DNA of 64,000 bases from NCBI RefSeq assembly GCF_052056485.1, contig NZ_CP183948.1, forward strand, positions 6,138,001-6,202,000. Direction: 5' to 3'. The position numbers and the translations under genes were made by a program. Positions within the stretch are counted from its first letter, which is position 1, and every line of letters begins with the position of its first letter. The notes under the pieces were generated by a model. It worked only from the letters and a program-made list of their open reading frames with translations. It made no database searches and was not told the DNA's origin. The stretch comes from Paenibacillus_AQ nitricinens (GTDB taxonomy: Bacteria > Bacillota > Bacilli > Paenibacillales > Paenibacillaceae). Positions 55,023 to 63,050 of the stretch are shown one piece after another.

Positions 55023-56279
55023 ATGAAAAACAATCCATCTACTGCTACGAGCCAAACAAACACTAAGGACAAGGAGCAGCGTAATCTGCAGCAAGCAACA
55101 ATTTATAAGATTTTGCTGGCTGTCAGCTTTGTTCATTTATTTAACGATTCTATTCAGGCAGTTATCCCTGCAATCTTCCCTATTCTTAAAGATAACCTGA
55201 TGCTCTCCTTTGCTCAAATTGGGTGGATCTCCTTCGCCTTAAACATGACGTCCTCAGTGATCCAGCCAGTCATCGGATATGCCGCTGATCGCAAACCTCG
55301 TCCTATTTTGTTACCACTGGGCATGTGCAGCACATTTTTAGGCGTACTTTTATTGGCTTATGCCAACAACTATATCCTTGTATTGTTTTCCGTCATGTTA
55401 ATCGGCTTCGGATCTGCTACCTTTCATCCGGAAGGCATGCGTGTGGCTCATATGGCTGCCGGTCAGCGGAAAGGTCTTTCGCAATCTATTTTTCAAGTCG
55501 GCGGCAATGCCGGGCAATCTCTAGGTCCAATGCTTACAAAATGGATTTTCATTCCCTTTGGGCAGATCGGGGCTCTTGGCTTCACTATCGTTGCGGCTGC
55601 CGGAATTGCCGTCCAGACCTATGTCGCTCGCTGGTATCGGGAGATGCTGGATGCGGGATATACGTTTCATAAGAAATCAACCGCACGCGCAATCGATCCT
55701 GCCCGCCGCAAAAGTATTCGCACGGCAACTATCATCCTTGTGTTCCTAGTCTTTGTAAGATCTTGGTACGGCGCTTCTATCGGCAGTTACTACGCTTTCT
55801 ATTTAATGGACAAATATCAAATGACGCTTGATAAGGCCCAAATCTATATTTTTATGTATCTGGCAGCTGGAGCTGTCGGTACATTCTTTGGAGGCCCACT
55901 GGCTGACCGCTTCGGACGGCGTAATCTCATCCTTCTTTCTATGGTCGGAACAGTGCCCTTTGCGCTGGCTCTACCCTTTGTGAACCAAATGTGGGCAGCT
56001 ATTCTCCTGCTGATTGGTGGTTTCATCCTTTTGTCCAGCTTCTCCGTTACTGTAATCTACGCTCAGATGCTTTATCCAGGCAATATCGGAACAGTTTCAG
56101 GGTTAATCACTGGTCTTGCTTTTGGGCTCGGAGGAATTGGCTCTTTGGTACTCGGCAATCTGATTGACACCATTGGAATTTCAAAAGTGTTTATTGCTTG
56201 TGGATTCCTCCCTCTTCTTGGTTTCCTTGCTCTCCTGCTTCCTAGAGACGAGAAACTAGAAGAATGGGCCGCTCAATAA
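55023..56279 (+). CDS. MFS transporter, fosmidomycin-resistance (Fsr) type
   Basis: A 418-residue major facilitator with about 12 membrane spans in two halves. Residues FVHLFNDSIQAVIPAIFPIL in the first span and FGSATFHPEGMRVAHMAAG near 130-150 are typical of the Fsr subfamily, and ADRFGRRN is the MFS loop motif of the second half. Family members export fosmidomycin or related compounds; the natural substrate here is not known. Ribosome site AAGGAG 5 nt before the ATG. It is the only plus-strand gene in the window, divergent from the rRNA operon and convergent with the penicillin-binding protein gene. Confidence 0.85.
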   Translation: MKNNPSTATSQTNTKDKEQRNLQQATIYKILLAVSFVHLFNDSIQAVIPAIFPILKDNLMLSFAQIGWISFALNMTSSVIQPVIGYAADRKPRPILLPLGMCSTFLGVLLLAYANNYILVLFSVMLIGFGSATFHPEGMRVAHMAAGQRKGLSQSIFQVGGNAGQSLGPMLTKWIFIPFGQIGALGFTIVAAAGIAVQTYVARWYREMLDAGYTFHKKSTARAIDPARRKSIRTATIILVFLVFVRSWYGASIGSYYAFYLMDKYQMTLDKAQIYIFMYLAAGAVGTFFGGPLADRFGRRNLILLSMVGTVPFALALPFVNQMWAAILLLIGGFILLSSFSVTVIYAQMLYPGNIGTVSGLITGLAFGLGGIGSLVLGNLIDTIGISKVFIACGFLPLLGFLALLLPRDEKLEEWAAQ

Positions 56280-56291
56280 ACATCAGTAAAA

Positions 56292-58199
56292 TCAGTAACC
56301 ACTTAACGCCTTACTCATGACTGCAGAAAATAGAGCGGCAGCCTTCCCGCTGCCCTCTGTCATATAATTATCCCTATTTGTACGATCAAACCCCATCCAC
56401 ACTGCAGCTGTCCATTCCGAAGTATATCCAACAAACCACAGATCGCGATTAGCTTTCTTGCTCACGCCTAACAGGTCCAATTGGGTTGTTCCGGTTTTCC
56501 CTGCTACAGGTCTGTTCATTTGTGCTTTTTTGCCTGTTCCTTCATTGACAACATTACGTAACATCATCGTCATTGCCTCTGCGGTTCGTTGCGATATGAC
56601 CTGACGGGATTCAGAGGGATGTGTGTATACGACCTTCCCTTTTGAATCCATTATCGTGCGTACCATATGAGCCTCATTCAGTTTACCTCCATTAGCAAAG
56701 ACACCGTAGGCTTGTGTCATTTTAAGTGGAGATACTCCGTTATGAAGCCCTCCCAAAGCTATTGATAAATGGTTATCCTCCTCCGTCAGTACAATTCCTA
56801 ATTTGGCTGCGAATTGCCGCGCAGATGAGATTCCAACCTGCTTCAAAAGCCAGACGGCTGGCGCATTTATGGATTTTTGTAGCGCTGTGTTCATGGTAAT
56901 CTTACCTTGGTACACTCCATTCAAATTCTCAGGTACATAGCTTCCATAAGCGTATTTGCGATCAGACAGTATGCTATCCGGGCTATACTTCCCGCTCTCT
57001 AGTGCGGGTCCATAGTCAATGATCGGCTTGAAGCTGGACCCAGGTTGCCGCGCATCAATTGTAGCTCTATTCAAGCTCCCCTCGTTATGTTCACGCCCAC
57101 CAATCAATGCTACCACTTCACCTGTACGATGATCCATAATCGTCATAGCTGCTTCTACCTGCTGATCTTTTCCGTCGGGCGGGAAAGATGAGTGCTTAAG
57201 AAAGGCCTGTTCAAGCGCCTGCTGTGCTTTAATGTTCAATCCTGTAACAATAATGTAGCCACCCGTCCGAAGCTCCTCCACAGACTTCCCAGTGATCTGA
57301 GCCGCTTCCTTAAGCGTAGCATCCACATAATGTACGCCAATGATTTCTTCTTTGTTTGCAGCGGGAGGATGATACTGTATATCTCTAGCCTTAATCATTT
57401 GTTCATTAGTGATCAGTCCTTGATCTAACATAATCTGTAGAACGAGATCCCTTCTTGTTTTGGATAATGTCCAATTATCTACCGGATTATAAATAGACGG
57501 TCCTTTAGGAATTCCCGCCAGGGTGGCGATTTGCCATATTTCTAGTTTTTTTAAATCGGATACGCCGAAGTAACGCTCCGCAGCTGCCTTTACTCCATAT
57601 TGCCCACGCCCCATATAAATCTGATTGAGGTAAAGCCCTAGGATCTCTCGTTTTGTTAACTGTCTCTCTAATGCAAGAGCAATGGATGCTTCATTTAGCT
57701 TACGTATGACATTCTTGTTCCTGGTCAAATAAAGATTGCGAGCTAGCTGCTGAGTAATACTACTCCCGCCCTCGGAGAGATCCATATCCACAATATTTTT
57801 TAGAAAAGCGCGAGAAATCCCTTTATAATCTAACCCCTGGTGGCTATAAAAGCGCCGGTCCTCCACCGCTAAAAACGTATTGATCAATAATGCAGGCATC
57901 TCCTCCAGCTCCGCTGAATGTCTATACCCCGAGCCCGGTAAAGGGATCCTTCGTAATGTCGCCCCATCCGAGGCCTTAATGATGCTCGATTCCGGCAGCT
58001 GAAGTTTATCCTCTTGCTGCTTAACCACTTGCCCGCCGTATTGAAATACGTAAAGCAAACCCACGAGCGCTATTATTACTCCAATGATACTCCCATCAAA
58101 TAATAAATACCCCAGACGGAGTATCCGGGTACGCATGATCCATCTGCCATCCTTGCCTGAACGGGCTACACTTTGTTTTTTTTCGGTAACGGCATTCAT
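56292..58199 (-). CDS. Class A penicillin-binding protein (PBP1 family)
   Basis: Bifunctional peptidoglycan synthase of 635 residues. An N-terminal cytoplasmic tail and one membrane span (about 35-55) precede the glycosyltransferase domain, with catalytic Glu113 in AVEDRRFYSHQGLD and GGSSITQQLARNL; the transpeptidase domain has S388xxK (PGSSFKP), S443xN (SINAP) and GKTGTT. All catalytic motifs are intact, so it should be active. Its start overlaps the stop of the HAMP protein gene by 4 nt, showing translational coupling. The operon below the sensor-regulator pair suggests cell-wall-stress control, which is inference. Confidence 0.93.
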   Translation of the reverse strand: MNAVTEKKQSVARSGKDGRWIMRTRILRLGYLLFDGSIIGVIIALVGLLYVFQYGGQVVKQQEDKLQLPESSIIKASDGATLRRIPLPGSGYRHSAELEEMPALLINTFLAVEDRRFYSHQGLDYKGISRAFLKNIVDMDLSEGGSSITQQLARNLYLTRNKNVIRKLNEASIALALERQLTKREILGLYLNQIYMGRGQYGVKAAAERYFGVSDLKKLEIWQIATLAGIPKGPSIYNPVDNWTLSKTRRDLVLQIMLDQGLITNEQMIKARDIQYHPPAANKEEIIGVHYVDATLKEAAQITGKSVEELRTGGYIIVTGLNIKAQQALEQAFLKHSSFPPDGKDQQVEAAMTIMDHRTGEVVALIGGREHNEGSLNRATIDARQPGSSFKPIIDYGPALESGKYSPDSILSDRKYAYGSYVPENLNGVYQGKITMNTALQKSINAPAVWLLKQVGISSARQFAAKLGIVLTEEDNHLSIALGGLHNGVSPLKMTQAYGVFANGGKLNEAHMVRTIMDSKGKVVYTHPSESRQVISQRTAEAMTMMLRNVVNEGTGKKAQMNRPVAGKTGTTQLDLLGVSKKANRDLWFVGYTSEWTAAVWMGFDRTNRDNYMTEGSGKAAALFSAVMSKALSGY

Positions 58200-58795
58200 G
58201 ACTCTATAATCAGGTTCTCTAAGAACCGCTCCATACTACGGGCTTCAACATTCGCTGCTTCAAGAAGTGCTTGGGCTTCCATCCCATCATCCGAATTGTC
58301 AGCCTCCTCTACCTCACGGAGAGCACGGAGAATTGCCCGAGTTCTTATCAATAAAGCTACTGCTGGTGTGTCCTGCATCGTTTCTGGTGCTACGCCTCTA
58401 TTTGGAACTTCAATTCTTTGCATGCGATTCAGGTTAGCGGCGATTTGGCCTAATTCTCCTCCGGAGAGAACCTTGATTTCTTTTGTTACTCCCTTATCTG
58501 CTAACTCTGAGGTTCCAAGCAATACCGTGTGCAAATCATCGGCAATTTTCTGTGAACGGAGAATAAACAACCCGCTGAAGAATAGAACAAATAGAATTAT
58601 GGCGCTGGGGATTGTTCCAATATGATTAATGGTCCAATGGATAAGACGAACAAAAAAGACGCCTGATTGCCCCGAATAATGTGCATACAGCAAAGCAACA
58701 ACCCGCTGGACAGCAAAAAGAAAGGCAGCACTCAAAAGAGCACTCCCTATAAAAACATAAAGATAATGGATGCGAACCGTCCGAAGTTTGTGCAT
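58196..58795 (-). CDS. HAMP-domain membrane protein, kinase-less paralogue of the adjacent sensor kinase
   Basis: A 199-residue protein with two membrane spans (about 12-37 and 62-80) and a HAMP-like region (about 80-125), then a helical tail with no histidine-kinase motif. Its N-terminal half parallels the neighbouring kinase: RLIHWTINHIGTIP here against RILRWIINHIGSVP there, at nearly the same distance from the N-terminus, and GGELGQIAANLNRMQ against SDELGVLAENINEMA. It may have arisen by duplication and truncation. I do not recognise a named family. Ribosome site AAGGAGGG. It is coupled to the PBP gene and follows repeat copy C. Confidence 0.8.
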   Translation of the reverse strand: MHKLRTVRIHYLYVFIGSALLSAAFLFAVQRVVALLYAHYSGQSGVFFVRLIHWTINHIGTIPSAIILFVLFFSGLFILRSQKIADDLHTVLLGTSELADKGVTKEIKVLSGGELGQIAANLNRMQRIEVPNRGVAPETMQDTPAVALLIRTRAILRALREVEEADNSDDGMEAQALLEAANVEARSMERFLENLIIES

Positions 58796-58817
58796 AGTAA
58801 TCCCTCCTTGTGCTCAT

Positions 58818-58918
58818 AAGAAGAAACGCCTTCGGCGTCCTTTTTAAGGACGATAAGCATTTCTTCGAAAAATATAAGGATAAAGTATAGCTTAAAGCTT
58901 ATACTTTCTTATATTTCA
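58818..58918. repeat. Two-hairpin intergenic repeat, copy C
   Basis: Third copy of the element, about 101 bp, with GTCCTTTTTAAGGAC as the left core and AAGTATA/TATACTT plus AATATAA/TTATATT in the right hairpin. It lies between the histidine kinase and the HAMP protein gene and forms most of their spacer. Confidence 0.8.
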
Positions 58919-58958
58919 AGGATAGCTTCCAAATCTTAAGAACCTGCCTAGAGTTTTC

Positions 58959-60071
58959 TTAAGATTCTATGAAGAAGGGGAAACAGGTGATGAAATCCGT
59001 GCGAAGTGGGGAGCTTTCTACATAAATAACGCCATTGTGGCGTTCGATGATACTTTTTGAAATGGCAAGGCCTAAGCCTGAACCGCCTGTATGCTGTGAA
59101 CGGGACTTCTCTGCCCGATAAAATCGTTCAAAAATAAACGGAATATCGCTCTCTGCAATCCTCTCTCCAAAGTTGCTAATGCGGACAATCGCTTCATTTC
59201 CCTTTTTACTGAAACCAATCTCCAGTTTTTTGCCGCTTCTCCCGTAACGGATTGCATTCGTAATCAAATTCTCATAAGCACGAACTAATTCTTTAGGGGA
59301 AGCCTCTATCCACAGCTCATCAGCTTGGTCATCGATCTCGTAGGTCATTTCAGCCTTTGTTAGTTCAGGAACCGACTCCTCCGCTAACTGCCGTATAAAT
59401 GCTTTTAAATCTAATCGCTCCATAGCCAGAGGGTATTCCCCACTATTTACGCGTGTATATTCAAAAAGATCGTCGATCAGTTTACGCAGCACAAGGGATT
59501 TGTTGTAGGCTATGCTCACGTAATATCGTATTTCTACTTCTTCCTGGCATCGATCTTGCTCGATATATTCCAGAAAGCCGAGGACAGAGGTGAGTGGGGT
59601 TCGTAAGTCGTGTGAAACGCCAGTAATCAAGTCATTTTTCGCATTCACAGCTTTACGTTCCTCTTCCACGGAGTGCTGCAAACGCTCAGCCATTTCATTA
59701 ATATTCTCAGCCAGCACACCCAACTCGTCCGATGTTCTGACCTCAATGCGGTGAGTCATCCCTGAGCTCGTGATTTCCTGAATCCCTTTGGTGATCTCCT
59801 CCAGATACAGCACTACTTTACGAGTATAGATAAAAAAGAACAGCAAAAAGCTGATAATCCCGGCTGCGGTCAGTAGTGGCACAGAGCCAATATGATTAAT
59901 GATCCAGCGTAAGATACGTGAATAGGGAGCCGACTCTGGAGCTGGATTCAGATAGATCATAAAATTAACGAGCTGGTAGCCAGCCATAAGTAACAAACCA
60001 CCGGAAAGTACACTAAGTAAAAATGCAAATATAAACTTCCACCGGATCGTTGTTATATATTTCGAATTCAA
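58959..60071 (-). CDS. Two-component sensor histidine kinase
   Basis: A 370-residue membrane kinase. Two spans (about 13-40 and 65-85) flank a short external loop of about 25 residues, then a HAMP domain (84-135), the DHp helix with phospho-acceptor His154 (GVSHDLRTPLTS), and the ATPase domain with N-box NLITNAIRYG, then FERFYRAEKSRS and TGGSGLGLAIS. The very short external loop suggests sensing within or close to the membrane, as in intramembrane-sensing or VanS-like kinases. TTG start after AGGTGAGG. It follows its response regulator by 19 nt. Confidence 0.92.
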   Translation of the reverse strand: MNSKYITTIRWKFIFAFLLSVLSGGLLLMAGYQLVNFMIYLNPAPESAPYSRILRWIINHIGSVPLLTAAGIISFLLFFFIYTRKVVLYLEEITKGIQEITSSGMTHRIEVRTSDELGVLAENINEMAERLQHSVEEERKAVNAKNDLITGVSHDLRTPLTSVLGFLEYIEQDRCQEEVEIRYYVSIAYNKSLVLRKLIDDLFEYTRVNSGEYPLAMERLDLKAFIRQLAEESVPELTKAEMTYEIDDQADELWIEASPKELVRAYENLITNAIRYGRSGKKLEIGFSKKGNEAIVRISNFGERIAESDIPFIFERFYRAEKSRSQHTGGSGLGLAISKSIIERHNGVIYVESSPLRTDFITCFPFFIES

Positions 60072-60090
60072 GAAGCCTCACCTAATCCTT

Positions 60091-60798
60091 TCAGGAAGGT
60101 CCATCTAATTTATAGCCAACTCCCCAGACGGTTTGTATGTAACGCGGGCGCTTTGAATCGATTTCAATTTTGTCGCGGAGATTACGAATATGTACCATAA
60201 CTGTATTGCCTCCATCTAAAAATGGTTCATTCCACACTTTATCGTAAATCTGTTCTAAGCTGAGTACTTGACCTTGGTGCCTTGCCAAAAGCTCTAGAAT
60301 AGAAAATTCCCGCGGAGTCAGCTTAATCTTCTGTAGATCTACATGTACCTCATGCTTAGACGTATCTATGGTTAAATCTTCAAAGCTCAGTTTACTTTCA
60401 CTCCCCAAGCTACTATTATCCTTATTAAATGCGTGGTAACGACGCAGCTGTGACTTGACGCGGGCCACAATCTCTAAAGGATTAAAAGGCTTGCCCACGT
60501 AGTCGTCCGCTCCTATGCTCAGTCCTGAGATTTTGTCCATATCGGTATTTTTGGCTGAAAGGATGATAATCGGCATCTTCCGCGCTTCACGGATCTTCAT
60601 ACATGCCGCTAGTCCATCCATCTTAGGCATCATGACATCAAGAATAATTAAATCCACTTCTTCCTTCTGCAGACACGCCAGCGCTTCCAACCCATCATAG
60701 GCTTTAAGCAGCCGGTAGCCCTCATTGCTGAGATAAATCGATAACAGCTCTACAATTTCCCTCTCATCATCTACTAACAATATCGTCTCTCTCTTCAC
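60091..60798 (-). CDS. OmpR-family response regulator
   Basis: A 235-residue regulator. The receiver domain has acidic residues D10-D11, phosphorylation site D54 (LIILDVMMPKMDG), and K near 102 in GKPFNPLE; the C-terminal winged helix (about 135-232) reads LTPREFSILELLARHQGQVL and NTVMVHIRNLRDKI. It resembles VanR-type regulators. GTG start. It is first in its operon, just after its promoter. Likely targets include the linked PBP gene, by context only. Confidence 0.93.
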   Translation of the reverse strand: MKRETILLVDDEREIVELLSIYLSNEGYRLLKAYDGLEALACLQKEEVDLIILDVMMPKMDGLAACMKIREARKMPIIILSAKNTDMDKISGLSIGADDYVGKPFNPLEIVARVKSQLRRYHAFNKDNSSLGSESKLSFEDLTIDTSKHEVHVDLQKIKLTPREFSILELLARHQGQVLSLEQIYDKVWNEPFLDGGNTVMVHIRNLRDKIEIDSKRPRYIQTVWGVGYKLDGPS

Positions 60799-60841
60799 GG
60801 AAGGGGTATCCTTTCAAATAGAGTAATAAGTATCTATAGCT

Positions 60842-60870
60842 TATATATTAGCAGATCAATCGAATGACAA
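60842..60870 (-). promoter_or_regulatory. SigmaA promoter of the two-component operon
   Basis: TTGTCA at 60865-60870, 17 bp, TATATA at 60842-60847, between the ligA terminator and the regulator gene. Confidence 0.6.
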
Positions 60871-60883
60871 TAAGAAGAATACG

Positions 60884-60934
60884 CAAAAAAGGGTTCCAGC
60901 TCCTCTCGTACTTAAACGAAATGGAACTGGAACC
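60884..60934 (-). terminator. Intrinsic terminator after ligA
   Basis: A 12-bp stem (GGTTCCAGTTCC with GGAGCTGGAACC, one G-T pair, loop of about 19) followed by CTTTTTTG on the minus strand, 25 nt past the ligA stop. Confidence 0.88.
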
Positions 60935-60959
60935 TTTTGAGGTTCTAGTATAACTATGC

Positions 60960-62972
60960 TTACATCTCCAGCAATCGAATCAGCTCATCCTCATCCTCAA
61001 TGACTTGAATGCCCAGCTGCTGCGCCTTGGCCAGTTTACTACCTGCCTTCTCGCCGGCAATAACTAAATCCGTCTTCTTGGATACACTACCGGATACCTT
61101 CGCTCCAAGTGCTTCTAAGCGTTCAGCGGCTTCGTCTCGGGTAAGCTTTTGTAACGAACCGGTCAACACTACCGTTTTTCCGCTAAAGAAGGAATTCGTA
61201 CTAACAGGACGTGGTGCCTCAGGAGCTTTCGCTTCAACCCCAAGCGCGCGTAAACGCGAAACGTTCGCCACAACGATAGGATCTGCGAAGAAGTTAACAA
61301 TGCTCTCGGCGACAATCCCGCCAATGTCCGGTAACTCAGCGAGTTCCTCTGCTTTAGCCTGCATCACAGCATCCAAATCGCGGAAATGATCAGCCAGCAT
61401 CCTGGTTGTTGCTTTTCCTGTGTTAGGAATACCTAACGCAAAGAGGAACGAAGCGAGATCACGCCCCTTGCTATCTTCTAACGCTTGCAGCAAATTCTGT
61501 GCTTTTTTCTCTCCAAAACGATTTAGCTGTACAAGCTGCTCAAAGGACAATTCATACAGATCGGCAGAGTCATGTACATTAAGCTCGTCGTAGAGCTGGC
61601 CTGCCGTCTTCTCACTGAACGTCTCAATATCCATAGCATCACGCGAAGCGAAATGAGTAATCCGGCTAACTATTTGCGGCCTACAATTCAGCTTATTGTT
61701 ACAGAAAAGATGCGCGCCGCGCATTTCCAGCGGATATCCACAAGCCGGACAATTTTCAGGAAAAATGATCTCTTCACCGTCATTCTCTTCTGTTACTTTG
61801 CCAAGGATTTCCGGGATAACATCATTAGAGCGCCGAATAAACACTCGTGAGCCTAAGGCGAATTTCAAGTTTTTGCGCTCAATATCGCCCACATTATTCA
61901 AGGTGCAATTCTGTACGGTAACTCCAGCAAGCTCTACAGCCTCAACACGAGCCAGCGGAGTCACTTTACCTGTACGTCCAACATTCCAGCTAACAGACTC
62001 TAGCACGGTCGTTGTTTCTTCCGCTTCAAATTTATAAGCCACCGCCCAGCGTGGAAACTTATCCGTATAACCAAGAACCTCACGGATACGGAAATCCGTC
62101 ACCTTAATTACGGCCCCATCGATCAGGTAATCAAGACTTGAACGACTCTCCTCGATTCCAGCAAGCTGTTCGGTCACATCATCGAAATCATTGCAGTAAG
62201 TCAGATAAGGATTTACTTTGAATTTGTTATTCCGCAGAAAATCCATCATCTCCTGATGATCTGCGAAATCTACACCCTCTGCAAAACCTACATTATAGAA
62301 ATAAGCATTCAACCGACGCTCTGCAGTCGTCTTTGGATTAAGATTACGCAGTGCACCCGCTGCTGCATTACGTGCATTCTTCAGCGGCTCTGCAGCCCGT
62401 GTATTATAATCAGCCAGCACAGACAGATTCATAATTCCTTCACCCTGAACCTCAATGACCCCTTCTTTAAAAGGAATCGTTAATGGAACAGACTTAATGG
62501 TCTTCACCTGTGCAAGGATTCCTTCACCCACTACACCATTCCCACGGGTTGATGCCTGTTCGAGAACACCATTCCGATAGGTTAGATTTAGCGTCAAGCC
62601 ATCGAACTTCAGTTCTACTGCATAACAAGGATCAGGCAGAGGGTTGCCTGGGTTCTTAAGATTGTACTCATTCACTAAGCGAAGTACCCGCGTATTCCAG
62701 CTCCGCAGCTGTTCGATATTCTGTGCTTTATCCAGACTCCAAAGCGGAGCCAGATGCCGATGCGGCGTGAAGCCCTTAAGAAGATCTCCTCCTACACGTT
62801 GTGTAGGAGAATCCGGTAACACGAAGCCACTCTCAGCCTCCAGTGCTACAAGCTTGTCGTATAAAACATCGTATTCCTTATCGCTGACTAGCGGTGTATC
62901 CAGCGTATAGTAGTGGTAATTATAGTGATTCAATTCTGCAACAAGCTCTTCCATCACATGCATAGCATCCAT
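60960..62972 (-). CDS. ligA: NAD-dependent DNA ligase
   Basis: Joins nicks in DNA using NAD+ (670 residues). The adenylation lysine is K122 in AVELKFDGLTLNL; other domains in order are Ia (DKEYDVLYDKLVALE), OB (NVGRTGKVTPLARV), a four-Cys zinc finger (CPACG...FCNNKLNC), helix-hairpin-helix repeats and a C-terminal BRCT (FSGKTVVLTGSLQKLTRDEA). Several core motifs differ from the usual LigA: TRGNGVVGEG for TRGDG..GED and RRSNDVIPEI for RRAGDVIP. ATG 62972 follows GGAGGG. Downstream of pcrA as in Bacillus. Confidence 0.93.
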   Translation of the reverse strand: MDAMHVMEELVAELNHYNYHYYTLDTPLVSDKEYDVLYDKLVALEAESGFVLPDSPTQRVGGDLLKGFTPHRHLAPLWSLDKAQNIEQLRSWNTRVLRLVNEYNLKNPGNPLPDPCYAVELKFDGLTLNLTYRNGVLEQASTRGNGVVGEGILAQVKTIKSVPLTIPFKEGVIEVQGEGIMNLSVLADYNTRAAEPLKNARNAAAGALRNLNPKTTAERRLNAYFYNVGFAEGVDFADHQEMMDFLRNNKFKVNPYLTYCNDFDDVTEQLAGIEESRSSLDYLIDGAVIKVTDFRIREVLGYTDKFPRWAVAYKFEAEETTTVLESVSWNVGRTGKVTPLARVEAVELAGVTVQNCTLNNVGDIERKNLKFALGSRVFIRRSNDVIPEILGKVTEENDGEEIIFPENCPACGYPLEMRGAHLFCNNKLNCRPQIVSRITHFASRDAMDIETFSEKTAGQLYDELNVHDSADLYELSFEQLVQLNRFGEKKAQNLLQALEDSKGRDLASFLFALGIPNTGKATTRMLADHFRDLDAVMQAKAEELAELPDIGGIVAESIVNFFADPIVVANVSRLRALGVEAKAPEAPRPVSTNSFFSGKTVVLTGSLQKLTRDEAAERLEALGAKVSGSVSKKTDLVIAGEKAGSKLAKAQQLGIQVIEDEDELIRLLEM

Positions 62973-63050
62973 GCAGGTACATCCCTCCGTCAATAAGTTT
63001 CCTAATGGTTAGCGTGGTCTAAATATCCGTTCGTTAATCGTTTGTTACTA

